A stretch of 64,000 bases of DNA, taken from Streptomyces cacaoi. Its GTDB lineage: Bacteria > Actinomycetota > Actinomycetes > Streptomycetales > Streptomycetaceae. The notes under the pieces are model-generated. The model was not told the origin of the DNA, made no database searches, and worked only from the letters and a program-made list of their open reading frames with translations. Each line of letters opens with the position of its first letter. Position 1 is the first letter of the stretch. The stretch lies in the NCBI RefSeq assembly GCF_006539165.1, contig NZ_BJMM01000006.1:186001-250000 (forward strand). The letters run 5' to 3'. Both the position numbers and the translations under genes were made by a program. This document shows positions 42,180 to 50,547 of the stretch, piece after piece.

Positions 42180-43339
42180 AGCATGCCTCCGGTCAGGGTT
42201 CCGCCGAACTCCACATCGCCGAAGGACTTCAGCGCGGGCTCGACGTCGTTGGCGACGTGGACCCGAGCGGCGTGTGCGTCCCGCCAGAAGCGCTGGACGG
42301 GGGAGCCGGCGGCCAGCGCGCTCGCGCCGGAGTTCTCGAAGAGCCTGTCGATCGCCGTGATCGCCCGGCTCGCCGCGCGTACCTGATCACGGCGGAGCCG
42401 GACGCGTTGCGCGAGGGGGATGGTCCGGCCGGCCGCCGCGGTCTCGTGGACCGCGGCGATGTTGCGCGTCAACTGGAGCCACCCGGCGTCGATCTCGCTG
42501 GCGGCCTCGGCGACCCGGAGCTTCGCGAACGGGTCGTCCTTCGCCTTGTCCCCGCCGAAGGCGCGCACCCGGTCGCGCTGGTGTTCCACGTGCGCCGCAT
42601 AGGCGCCCTCCGCCATGCCGATCAGCGGTGTCGCGATCGTGGTCGTCATCAGCGAGTACAGCGGAATCCGGTAGAGAGCCGCGGGGTTGGCTTCCTGGCC
42701 GGGGCAGGAACAGCGGAAGGAGTCCTCGAAGGACAGCACGCGGTGGGCGGGGACGAAGGCCTCCTCGACGTGGACATCGTTGCTACCGGTCCCGCGCAGG
42801 CCGACGGTGTCCCACACATCGACGACGGTGCAGGAGCTGTGCGGGACCAGGAACGTCAGCCAGTCCCCGGGCGTGCCGTCCTCGTCCGTGACCAGGCCGC
42901 CCAGGATCACGTGCCGGGCGTGGCCGATACCGGACGAGAAGCTCCAGCGGCCGGAGAGCGAGTAGCCGCCGTCGACCTTCCGGGCCCGGCCCATCGGCGC
43001 GTAGGCCGAGGACACGAGTGTCTCCGGATCCTCTCCCCACACCTCTTCCTGCGCGGCCGGCGGGAACGAGGCGACGTGCCAGGCGTGCGCCCCCAGGACG
43101 GAGGCGACCCAGCCGGTGGAGCCGCAGGCCGACGCGATCCGCCGCACCGCATCGAAGTGGACGAGGGGATCGGCCTCGGCGCCGCCGAAGCGCGAGGGCC
43201 GCAGGAGGCCGAAGTACCCGGTCTCGCGCAGGTCCCGGATCGTCTCCGCGGGGATCTGTCGCGCGTTCTCCGTCTCCTGGGCGCGTTCCCGCAGCCGGGG
43301 GAGCAGTTCCTCGACACGGTCGAGAACCTCTGTACGCAT
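42176..43339 (-). CDS. Flavin-dependent monooxygenase, acyl-CoA dehydrogenase-like (HsaA type)
   Basis: The 387-residue enzyme has the acyl-CoA dehydrogenase fold with the HsaA/HpaH-type hydroxylase signatures: LLRPSRFGGAEADP, CGSTGWVASVLGAHAWH, GGYSLSGRWSFSSGIGHARH and DVWDTVGLRGTGSNDV. Such enzymes use reduced flavin from a partner to hydroxylate phenols. ATG with AGGAG upstream. It is followed directly by its flavin reductase. No ring-cleavage dioxygenase is adjacent, so the downstream pathway is unclear. Confidence 0.88.
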   Translation of the reverse strand: MRTEVLDRVEELLPRLRERAQETENARQIPAETIRDLRETGYFGLLRPSRFGGAEADPLVHFDAVRRIASACGSTGWVASVLGAHAWHVASFPPAAQEEVWGEDPETLVSSAYAPMGRARKVDGGYSLSGRWSFSSGIGHARHVILGGLVTDEDGTPGDWLTFLVPHSSCTVVDVWDTVGLRGTGSNDVHVEEAFVPAHRVLSFEDSFRCSCPGQEANPAALYRIPLYSLMTTTIATPLIGMAEGAYAAHVEHQRDRVRAFGGDKAKDDPFAKLRVAEAASEIDAGWLQLTRNIAAVHETAAAGRTIPLAQRVRLRRDQVRAASRAITAIDRLFENSGASALAAGSPVQRFWRDAHAARVHVANDVEPALKSFGDVEFGGTLTGGML

Positions 43340-43443
43340 GCTGGATCTCCTGATCTGGGCAGGGGTGGCGCGGTGCTGAACTGCCCGCCGGATCCAGGCT
43401 TTCGCTCTTCGGTATGCCGGACAAATATCTCTCCGGCCTCCAT

Positions 43444-43463
43444 CTATAGCGGCTGCGTTATAG
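43444..43463. promoter_or_regulatory. Inverted repeat upstream of the monooxygenase genes
   Basis: CTATA-N10-TATAG lies about 105 bases upstream of the HsaA-like start, in the 249-base gap after the LysR gene. It is AT-rich against its surroundings and may be the site of that LysR regulator, though it does not fit a strict T-N11-A motif. Confidence 0.4.
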
Positions 43464-43588
43464 CGCATGGCCGCGCCCGGCCCGGCCCGTGGAGGACGAC
43501 GCGGGCCGGAGCCGGGAGTGCGCGCGGGCGCCGGTCGTCCGATGAGCCGGAACCGGCGTCGAGCCACCGAACGTCGTACGTCGCGCCG

Positions 43589-44587
43589 TCAGCCGTAGAG
43601 GCTGGGATGGTGCAGCGTGTCCACCGGCGCCGCGCACCCCTCGGGGCCGTCGTGTCCGGGCATGTCGCAGCCGGCCGCGGACTCGATCAGGACGGCCTGG
43701 TGGCGCAGGTGCTCCAGCATCAGGCGCGCACACGGCGTCAGCGGCCGGTCGGGCAGCGTGACCCCGACCCGCTGCCGCGCCCTTTCCAGCTCCAGCGGCA
43801 GTTGAGCGAGGGACCGGTCGGCGCCGGCCACCAGATCCGGCACCGCGGCGATCATGTCGGTGTGCCGGACCAGCGCCAGAACGGTGAAGCCGTTGGAGCA
43901 CTCCACCTGCTCCCGTGGCATGCCCAGCCCCGCGTCGTGGAAAGCGGCGTCCAGCTCCCGGCGCAGGGCTGTCTCCGGCACCGGCAGCGCCCAGGGGTAC
44001 TCCATCAGGTCGGCCAGCCCGCGCAGTTCGCGCCGCAGCGCCGGGTGTCCGGCGCGGACCACGAGCCGCACGGGTTCGCTGAGCAGGGGGATCTGGCGCA
44101 GGCCCTGGAGGCCGGTCGGTGCGAGACGGCCCACGACGAGGTCGAGTTCGCCGTCGAGGAGGCGTGGCCACTGGGTCTCGGCGGCTGCCTCGTGCACCGT
44201 CACCACCACTCCGGGACGCTCCCTCTTGAGCGCCAGGATCGCCCGGGGCAGCAGCACGTTCGAGCCCGCCAGCAGCGTGCCCACCGTGACCGAACCGCTG
44301 CTGCCGTCGGCCAGTTCCTCGAACCGTTCTCCCACGCGGCGCAGCTCGGCCAGGACGGAACGCGCGTGCTCGACGAACACCTTGCCGTGGACGGTGGGGA
44401 CCACGCCCCGCGGCCTCCGGTCGAACAGCCGCACTCTGAGGAGGCTTTCGAGTTCGCGCAAGCTCCTGGTGGCGGCGGGCTGGGCGAGGTGCAGGGCCTC
44501 GGCGGCACCCAGCACGCTGCCCTGTTCGGCTATGGCGTTCACCAGAACCAGATGCCGTAGCTTCAGCCGCCCGTTGAGCAGATCCAT
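43589..44587 (-). CDS. LysR family regulator
   Basis: The 332-residue protein has a LysR HTH (KLRHLVLVNAIAEQGSVLGAAEALHLAQPAATRSLRELESLL) and a substrate-binding domain of the GbpR/PcaQ-like kind (RPRGVVPTVHGKVFVEHARSVL). The ATG at 44587 fits the family start (MDLLNGRLKLRHL). It lies upstream of, and on the same strand as, the two-component monooxygenase, which it may activate in response to an aromatic ligand. Confidence 0.9.
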   Translation of the reverse strand: MDLLNGRLKLRHLVLVNAIAEQGSVLGAAEALHLAQPAATRSLRELESLLRVRLFDRRPRGVVPTVHGKVFVEHARSVLAELRRVGERFEELADGSSGSVTVGTLLAGSNVLLPRAILALKRERPGVVVTVHEAAAETQWPRLLDGELDLVVGRLAPTGLQGLRQIPLLSEPVRLVVRAGHPALRRELRGLADLMEYPWALPVPETALRRELDAAFHDAGLGMPREQVECSNGFTVLALVRHTDMIAAVPDLVAGADRSLAQLPLELERARQRVGVTLPDRPLTPCARLMLEHLRHQAVLIESAAGCDMPGHDGPEGCAAPVDTLHHPSLYG

Positions 44588-44945
44588 CGCCTGCGCTCCT
44601 CTGTTGACATGGCGTATCCGGCCGCGTGCGCGGTCCCGGACAGGCATACCGTGCCGAGGAGACACCGGATCACGGGGGCCCGGGGTGCCGTCCCGGCGGC
44701 CGGGCGGTGAGCGCCGGGCCGACAGCCGCCGACGCACACCTCGGCCCCCGCGTCAACCGGCCTCCAGGCAGCGAGCAGATCGCAGGGCGGCCCGATGATC
44801 TCCTCGCTCAGGACCGCGGTGGCCGCAACCGACGTCCAGGGCGGTGCCGAGCGCCCCGGAGCAGGAACGACGCGCGGACGAGGCGCTGTTCAGCAGGGGT
44901 CGGCGGCCACGGAGCCCTGGTCGCCGAGTCCGCCTCGCGGCCGGT
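44588..44945. other. 358-base region without a recognisable gene
   Basis: No family-like protein is readable on either strand between the LysR start and the end of the quinone oxidoreductase gene. It likely holds the LysR promoter. No strong inverted repeat stands out. Confidence 0.4.
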
Positions 44946-45866
44946 TCACAGCGCGATCACGATCTTGCCGTGAACGTGCCTCTCGGCCTGTGTCGTCACC
45001 GCTTCGCGGATCCGCTCGACCGGGAAGGTCGCCGCGATCGGCACCGTGATCTCGCCGGAACGGATCGCGTCGACGATCCGTTCCAGGGAGCCCGGACCCG
45101 CGTCGTAGGCGCCCGCCTTCCGCACGCCGGGCGGCGGGGCGGGGCCGTCGGCCACGACGGAGATCCGTTCGGCCGCCACGCCGAGCTTGAGCGCGGTCCC
45201 GGCCGTCTCCCTGCCGAACAGGTCGGTCGCGGCGGTGATCCCCTCGGGCGCCAGGTCCCGCACCCGGTCCGCCAGGCCGGGGCCGTACGCCACGGGCTCG
45301 GCGCCGAGCCCGCGCAGGAAATCGAAAGTGCCCTCGGAGGCGGTGCCGAGCACCCGGGCGCCCGCAAGCCTCGCCAGCTGTACGGCGAAGACCCCCACGC
45401 CGCCCGCCGCCCCACCGATGAGGACCGTGTCCCCGGCCTTGAGCCCGACCGCGGCGAGCGCGGCGGAGGCCGTCAGACCGGCCACCGGAAGCGTGGCCGC
45501 CACCTCGTCGCCGACGCCCTCCGGGGTGGGCCACAGATCTGCCGCAGGTGTCTTGACCAGGACGAAATCGGCGACGGACCGGCCGATCGCACCCCCGTGC
45601 ACCCGGTCGCCGACCGCGAATCCCGTGGCTTCCGCGCCCACCTCGTCCACCACGCCGGCGAAGTCGGTGCCGAACCCGGCCGGCAACGTGATGCCGAAAC
45701 GGGCCGCCGTGTCGGCCTTGGCGGCGATCTGCCAGTCCATCGGATTCAGCCCGGCGGCAGTGACCCGGACGCGGACCTCGTCCGGTGCGGCGTGCGGCTC
45801 GGGTATCTCCTGCACTTCGAGCACTTCGGGGCCACCAAAACGCTCATAACGGACAGCTTTGCTCAT
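44946..45866 (-). CDS. NADP-dependent quinone oxidoreductase-like (zeta-crystallin) MDR protein
   Basis: This 306-residue zinc-free MDR protein has GLNPMDWQIAAK, GTDFAGVVDEVG and the NADP loop GGAAGGVGVFAVQLARLAGA. It reduces quinones or enones with NADPH in the cytoplasm. ATG at 45866 with GGAGGTC upstream. It is divergent from a TetR gene; two GGGAC-type palindromes between them are the likely operators. It may be a detoxification enzyme induced by electrophiles. Confidence 0.88.
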   Translation of the reverse strand: MSKAVRYERFGGPEVLEVQEIPEPHAAPDEVRVRVTAAGLNPMDWQIAAKADTAARFGITLPAGFGTDFAGVVDEVGAEATGFAVGDRVHGGAIGRSVADFVLVKTPAADLWPTPEGVGDEVAATLPVAGLTASAALAAVGLKAGDTVLIGGAAGGVGVFAVQLARLAGARVLGTASEGTFDFLRGLGAEPVAYGPGLADRVRDLAPEGITAATDLFGRETAGTALKLGVAAERISVVADGPAPPPGVRKAGAYDAGPGSLERIVDAIRSGEITVPIAATFPVERIREAVTTQAERHVHGKIVIAL

Positions 45867-45888
45867 CGGTGACCTCCTGGTCAGTGAT

Positions 45889-45934
45889 GGGACTTGGTCC
45901 CGTCGACCGTACACCAGTGATGGGACGAAGTCCC
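45889..45934. promoter_or_regulatory. Two tandem TetR operators (GGGAC-N3-GTCCC)
   Basis: GGGACTTGGTCCC (45889-45901) and GGGACGAAGTCCC (45922-45934) are perfect palindromes sharing an upstream CAGTGAT and spaced 33 bases, about three helix turns. They lie between the divergent quinone oxidoreductase and TetR genes. The repeats extend over ~24 bases each as direct copies. Confidence 0.75.
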
Positions 45935-45947
45935 GTAGACTGTTCCC

Positions 45948-46517
45948 ATGGCTCGCTGGCAACCCGACGCACCCGGACGGCTCGCCGCCGCTGCCCTCGA
46001 ACTCTTCGAGGAGCGCGGCTACGAGAACACGACCGTGATCGAGATCGCGGAGCGCGCCGGGCTCACCAAGAGCACGTTCTTCCGGCACTTCCCGGACAAG
46101 CGTGAAGTGCTCTTCGGTGGAGGCGCGCTGAGCGATCTGCTCGCCGAGGGGATCGCCTCGGCGCCGCCGACGGCCGGACCGCTCGACGCGGTGACGGGCG
46201 CACTCGATGCGCTCGGCCGGACGTTCTTCTCCGCCGACCGCCGCGAGTTCAGCCGCCGGCGCCAGGCCGTGCTGGACGCCAATACGGAACTGCGCGAGCG
46301 CGAAGCCCTGAAGAGGATCGGCCTCACCGCCTCGATGGTCGAGGCACTCGGCCTCCGCGGAGTACCGGACCGCACCGCGCGCGTGGCCGCCAAACTGGGC
46401 GCGCTCGTCTGGGAGATCGCCTACGACCAGTGGATCGAGGCGGACAACGAGGAGGACTTCGGCTCGCTGGCACGGCAAGCGCTCGCCGAGGTACGCACGA
46501 TCGGGGCCGTGCGGTAG
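45948..46517 (+). CDS. TetR family regulator
   Basis: The 189-residue protein has a TetR HTH (RLAAAALELFEERGYENTTVIEIAERAGLTKSTFFRHFPDKREVLF) and a C-terminal helical domain. ATG 45948 lies only 14 bases after the second operator, with no ribosome site, so a leaderless transcript is possible. It probably represses itself and the divergent quinone oxidoreductase. Confidence 0.9.
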   Translation: MARWQPDAPGRLAAAALELFEERGYENTTVIEIAERAGLTKSTFFRHFPDKREVLFGGGALSDLLAEGIASAPPTAGPLDAVTGALDALGRTFFSADRREFSRRRQAVLDANTELREREALKRIGLTASMVEALGLRGVPDRTARVAAKLGALVWEIAYDQWIEADNEEDFGSLARQALAEVRTIGAVR

Positions 46518-46647
46518 GTGTCCGCCTTCCCGCGGTTGCGGCGCCGGCGGTCGCTACCGGCACGGTGATCGGCTCCCTGCACCGCCGCCATCGGACCGAG
46601 GAGTTCGAGAATCCTGGCGGGGCCGCATGCCCCGCGCGCCTCCGCAT

Positions 46648-46678
46648 TTGCGCTGGAGCGCACTCCAACTCCTAGGTT
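46648..46678 (+). promoter_or_regulatory. MerR-type promoter with 19-bp spacer before aldo/keto reductase
   Basis: TTGCGC (46648-46653) and TAGGTT (46673-46678) are -35/-10 candidates with a 19-base spacer, the over-long spacing of MerR-activated promoters. The spacer holds the palindrome TGGAG-CGCA-CTCCA (46654-46667). The GTG of the reductase follows seven bases after the -10 box, so the message is probably leaderless. Confidence 0.65.
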
Positions 46679-46685
46679 TCGCAGC

Positions 46686-47696
46686 GTGCGATACATCAAA
46701 CTCGGAAAGACCGGACTGGAAGTCTCCGCCATCGCCCTCGGCTGTATGAGCTTCGGCGAGCCGGACCGGGGCGGCGAGCCCTGGTCGCTGGGCGCGGACG
46801 CCGGCCGGGACATCATCAAGCAGGCCCTGGAGAGCGGCGTCAACTTCCTCGACACGGCCAACGGGTACAGCGCCGGAAGCAGCGAGGAGATCGTCGGCCA
46901 GGCGGTCAAGGACTTCACCCGGCGCGAGGAGGTCGTTCTCTCCACCAAGGTCTGGATGCGGATGCGCCCCGGCCCGAACGGCGCCGGACTGTCCCGCAAG
47001 GCGATCTTCGCCGAGCTCGACGCCTCCCTGAAGCGGCTGGGAACCGACTACATCGACCTCTACCAGATCCACCGCTGGGACTACGACACCCCGATCGAGG
47101 AAACCCTGGAGGCGCTGCACGACGCGGTCAAGTCCGGGAAGGTCCGCTACATCGGAGCCTCTTCCATGTACGCCTGGCAGTTCACCAAGGCGCTGTACCT
47201 GGCCGACCTGAACGGCTGGACCCGGTTCGTGTCGATGCAGGACCACTACAACCTCATCCACCGGGAAGCAGAGCGGGAGATGCTTCCGCTCTGCGCCGAC
47301 CAGGGCATCGGCGTCATCCCGTGGAGCCCGCTGGCGCGAGGCAGGCTGACGCGGGCCGGGAACACCGCCACGACGCGTGCCGAGACCGACGCGGGCGACA
47401 AGATCCTCTACCGCGACGAGGACCAGGCCGTGGCCGAACGCGTCCACGAGATCGCGGACAAGCGGGGGCTGTCCCCGGCCCAGGTCGCCCTGGCCTGGGT
47501 CATGCGCCACCCGACGGTGACCTCGCCCATCGTCGGGGTCACCAAGCCGGCCCAACTGGCCGACGCGGTCGCCGCGGTGGACGTCGCACTCGACGAAGAC
47601 GAGGCGGCCTATCTGGAGGAGCCCTACCAGCCGCACGAGGCCGCCTACCTGGCCGAGTCCTTCTACAAGCAGCAGTCCGTGGCGGGCTCACGGTAG
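46686..47696 (+). CDS. Aldo/keto reductase
   Basis: The 336-residue protein is a family 11-type aldo/keto reductase: MRYIKLGKTGLEVSAIALGCMSFG, the catalytic Asp/Tyr in LDTANGYSAGSSE, Lys in LSTKVWMRM, His in YQIHRWD, and the NADPH site SPLARGRL. It reduces aldehydes or ketones with NADPH. GTG start, probably from a leaderless transcript with a MerR-type promoter. No MerR gene is adjacent. Confidence 0.9.
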   Translation: MRYIKLGKTGLEVSAIALGCMSFGEPDRGGEPWSLGADAGRDIIKQALESGVNFLDTANGYSAGSSEEIVGQAVKDFTRREEVVLSTKVWMRMRPGPNGAGLSRKAIFAELDASLKRLGTDYIDLYQIHRWDYDTPIEETLEALHDAVKSGKVRYIGASSMYAWQFTKALYLADLNGWTRFVSMQDHYNLIHREAEREMLPLCADQGIGVIPWSPLARGRLTRAGNTATTRAETDAGDKILYRDEDQAVAERVHEIADKRGLSPAQVALAWVMRHPTVTSPIVGVTKPAQLADAVAAVDVALDEDEAAYLEEPYQPHEAAYLAESFYKQQSVAGSR

Positions 47697-47789
47697 CTCC
47701 CGGCCACCGCCGGGCCCGCGACGAGCTTTCGGCCTCGGCCTGCTCAGCTCTGTGGTCGGCCCGGCGGTGCTTGCGGGCGGGCGCGCGCA

Positions 47790-48040
47790 ATGCGCTGATC
47801 CGCGTGCTGCCCGCCGGCACGACTTCCCGCTCCTGCGCTCGACGCCAGAGAAGCTCGGGTGATTCGAGATTGCGTTGCCTGAACGGTTCGTGATGCGCCC
47901 TGACGCGGGCTACGACTCCACGGTCACCCGCACACTGCTGACCGATCCCCGCTGCGAGTGGCGGATCCGGCCCCAGGGCGTCGTGATACCGATCGACCAC
48001 ACTTGCCGTCGGCGCCTCGATATGCCTTGGCCGCCCAGCA
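47790..48040 (+). pseudogene. IS5-family transposase remnant (C-terminal part)
   Basis: One frame reads HDFPLLRSTPEKLG then stops at 47862; another continues with ERFVMRPDAGYDSTVTRTLL and RPQGVVIPI. These match consecutive blocks of the IS5-type DDE transposase (RHDSPLL..., DAGYDS...LL..., KG...PI). The two pieces are in different frames with no N-terminal half and no clear terminal repeats. This is a decayed element occupying most of the 47697-48254 gap. Confidence 0.65.
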
Positions 48041-48220
48041 CTTCACCTTCGCGTCGCCGGGGGCGTAGTCACCGGAAGCCCCCGTGTCGTGGCGAGGCGC
48101 CGGGAACGGTGGGTGAGGCCGACAGCAGTCGACCTGCCGCATCGGCGACGACCTACCACGTCGAGCCGGGCTCGTCGGACATGACGGCGCCGACCCGGTG
48201 GGGAGTTACAGGGGAGCTGC

Positions 48221-48245
48221 GCACCGACCGGTGACCGGTCGGTGC
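48221..48245. terminator. 25-base near-perfect palindrome after the FAD monooxygenase
   Basis: GCACCGACCGGT-G-ACCGGTCGGTGC has two perfect 12-base arms around one central base, and lies 10 bases beyond the stop of the leftward FAD monooxygenase gene at 48255. It can form a strong hairpin for termination, or serve as a protein site. No T-run is present. Confidence 0.55.
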
Positions 48246-48254
48246 GGGCTCGGT

Positions 48255-49397
48255 CTACCGGTTCGCGGCGTCGCGAGAGGCGATCCGGTTCGTGCGACCG
48301 ACCGCGCGGCCCGCCGCGTTGCGCACCGCGAGGCCCGGCCGGGTGCGGGGCACCAGGAGCCGGGAGAGCAGACCGACGCGTCGCTGTCGCGGACCTACCT
48401 CACGGCGGAGACGGGACTCGTAGGCGGTGAAGGCGCGGGCGTGGTCACCGGGTTGGGCGGCGAGCTCCTCTGCGAGGGCGTACGCGCCCGCCATTGCCAT
48501 GCTGGACCCGTCGCCCAGCAGGGCTGTCGCCGCCGCCGCGTCCCCGAGCAGTACGACCCGTCCGCGGGACCACGAGGGCACCCGGACGGTGGTCAGGGGG
48601 TCGAAGAACGGAGCCGGGTGGTCGAGGAAGGCTGCCACGAGTTCCGGTGCCCGCCACCGCACGTCGGCGTAGGCGTCGGCCACGGTCTGCTTGTGCAGGG
48701 TGACGTTCTTGCGGTCGTGGGGCGCTGACGGTGCGGCCCGGAAGGTGAAGATCGCGAGCGGGGTGGTCCGTGAGGGGTGGAGGACCAGCATCCGGTTCGG
48801 CACGGTCAGCATCGTCATCTCGGTCGGGTCCTCGATGGCGTCGGGTTCCAGCGGGACGGTCGCGCCGTACAGGCCCAGGTCGCTCGCGAACTGCCGCTCG
48901 GGGCCGAATACCAGGCGCCGCACGGTGGAGTGCATCCCGTCGGCACCGACCACCAAGTCGAAGCGCCGTGGCGCGGACCGCCGGAAGGTGACGTCCACCC
49001 CGTCTTCATCCTGGTCGAGAGCGGTGACCGTGTCGTCGAACAAGAACTCGGCCTCGGCCTGCGCCGACCGGTGGAGCACCTCGGACAGGTCGGCTCGGGT
49101 CACCTCGACCGTCGGCGCCTCGTCCGAGGCGAGCGGGAGCTGGAGGATTCGCCTGCCGCCGGGGTCGAGCAGGGTCAGCGACCGATTGCGGGTGGCGAGC
49201 TCGCGGAGCCGGGGGAGGATGCCCATGCGCTCGGCGACCGGGATCGCGGGCCCCTTCACGACGATCGCGCTACCGCCGGAGCGCAGCTGCCGGGCGTGTT
49301 CGACGACCGTCGGCCGGTATCCGTTCCGGGAGAGCCAGTACGCGAGTGCGGGCCCTGCGATTCCGGCACCGACTATCAGCACCTCGGGCTTCTTCAT
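48255..49397 (-). CDS. FAD-dependent monooxygenase (TetX-like aromatic hydroxylase)
   Basis: This 380-residue class A flavoprotein has the N-terminal dinucleotide loop VLIVGAGIAGPALAYWLSR, the middle DG motif VVGADGMHSTVRRLV and the second FAD motif VVLLGDAAAATALLGDGSSMAMAGA. It hydroxylates aromatics or related small molecules with NAD(P)H and may inactivate antibiotics; the substrate is unknown. ATG at 49397. It is divergent from an ArsR-type regulator with two matching 22-bp operators. Confidence 0.88.
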   Translation of the reverse strand: MKKPEVLIVGAGIAGPALAYWLSRNGYRPTVVEHARQLRSGGSAIVVKGPAIPVAERMGILPRLRELATRNRSLTLLDPGGRRILQLPLASDEAPTVEVTRADLSEVLHRSAQAEAEFLFDDTVTALDQDEDGVDVTFRRSAPRRFDLVVGADGMHSTVRRLVFGPERQFASDLGLYGATVPLEPDAIEDPTEMTMLTVPNRMLVLHPSRTTPLAIFTFRAAPSAPHDRKNVTLHKQTVADAYADVRWRAPELVAAFLDHPAPFFDPLTTVRVPSWSRGRVVLLGDAAAATALLGDGSSMAMAGAYALAEELAAQPGDHARAFTAYESRLRREVGPRQRRVGLLSRLLVPRTRPGLAVRNAAGRAVGRTNRIASRDAANR

Positions 49398-49491
49398 GAC
49401 GATGACCTCTCGCAGTGTCGATGACCAGGTCCCCGGCGGGTGCCGGGCCGGGCCTGAGGGAGCGGCGGCACAGGGAGGTGCAACCGGACCA

Positions 49492-49553
49492 AGGTACGAT
49501 CATTTTCGTACCTCAGAGAAGCACGCCCTTCAGGTACGATGCAAGTCATACCT
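49492..49553. promoter_or_regulatory. Paired 22-bp ArsR operators (AGGTACGA-N6-TCGTACCT)
   Basis: AGGTACGA-N6-TCGTACCT (49492-49513) is perfect, and AGGTACGA-N6-TCATACCT (49532-49553) has one mismatch. The two copies are 40 bases apart in the gap between the divergent FAD monooxygenase and ArsR genes. The second ends 14 bases before the ArsR GTG. They are the likely sites of the ArsR protein. Confidence 0.8.
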
Positions 49554-49567
49554 GAAGGAGGTGCGGT

Positions 49568-49903
49568 GTGGCCGGGAGGAACCTGGTCGGCCTGGAGGTC
49601 GATGCGCTCGATCTGGGTGCGGTGTTTCGCGCCCTCGCCGACGAGCACCGTCGTTCGGTGATGACGGAGTTGGCCGCCGACCGCAGCGACAGTGAGCGGG
49701 GCTGCAACTCGTTCGATCTTCCGATCTCGAAGCAGACCCAGACCCACCACTTCCGAGTCCTGCGCGAGGCAGGTCTCATCGACGAGATCGACTACGGCAA
49801 CCGCAAGGGCATCCGACTACGGCGCGCGGACATCGAGAAGAGATTCCCCGGGCTGCTCACGCTCCTGGGCTCGGAGTCCCCGGGCGGTACTGCTCCTCGC
49901 TGA
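49568..49903 (+). CDS. ArsR-type helix-turn-helix repressor
   Basis: The 111-residue protein has a winged-helix core (VFRALADEHRRSVMTELAADR..., PISKQTQTHHFRVLREAGLIDEIDYGNRKGIRLRRADIEKRFPGLL) of the ArsR class without metal-binding cysteines typical of metal sensors. GTG start with AGGAGGTGCG upstream. It likely represses itself and the divergent FAD monooxygenase through two palindromes, perhaps sensing the monooxygenase substrate. Confidence 0.88.
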   Translation: MAGRNLVGLEVDALDLGAVFRALADEHRRSVMTELAADRSDSERGCNSFDLPISKQTQTHHFRVLREAGLIDEIDYGNRKGIRLRRADIEKRFPGLLTLLGSESPGGTAPR

Positions 49904-50125
49904 GCGCAGCTGAGCACACCGGAGGGGAGCCCGAGTTGAGCCGCGAGCTCGGCCGGATCCAGCCCGCGCGGCTCGCAGGTAGCCGGGCACGACGCGGGCA
50001 CATACGGGATCGGTGTCGCTTCGACCACCGTCCCGCGCTCGTGATCGGCGCCGAACTCTTCCGCACACTCCCTCACGCCCCCATCCACTGAGGCTTCCTC
50101 AACCTGCAAGCGGAGCAGGGCCACT

Positions 50126-50405
50126 GGGGGTGAGGGCGGTGAGGACGGGATCCGGGTGCTGGCTCATCTGCGATGCGGCCATACCTACGCCCAGCTCGCC
50201 GCCGGATTCGGTGTGGGCACCACCACCGCCTACCGGTGCATCGCCGAGGCCGTCGACATCCTGGCCGCTCTGGCTCGAACCCTCGCCGAGGCGGTGAGGA
50301 CGGCCTCCGGCAAGGCCGACGCGATCTGTCCACGGCATCAAGACCGCGCGAACCCATGGCGTCGTCGGTGCCCTGACGGGGGCCGGGGTGGATTGCTGGG
50401 CCGAC
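50126..50405 (+). pseudogene. IS5-family transposase remnant with internal deletion
   Basis: The frame reads VLAHLRCGHTYAQLAAGFGV and then TTTAYRCIAEAVDILAALA, the N-terminal HTH of IS5-group (HTH_Tnp_4) transposases. After ~50340 the frame shifts and a block RTHGVVGALTGAGVDCWADR from the middle of the same protein appears, so an internal segment is deleted. The rest of 49904-50547 shows no gene. With the remnant at 47790-48040 it brackets the ArsR/FAD monooxygenase pair. Confidence 0.65.
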
Positions 50406-50547
50406 AGGACGTGACGGGAGGCGAGTTCGCGCCCGCGCGGCGCCGACGCGGCCGACGGGGCGGAGCCGCGGGCACGGACGGGGCCCCGGCGCCTTCGGCG
50501 GGGTGCCGCGGCGGCCGGGGCCTCGGAGGTCGGTCGTCGGTTCCGGG

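Noticed and set aside
47697..48254. An intact insertion sequence with terminal repeats
   Set aside because: Only out-of-frame transposase pieces are present and no matching terminal inverted repeats were seen.
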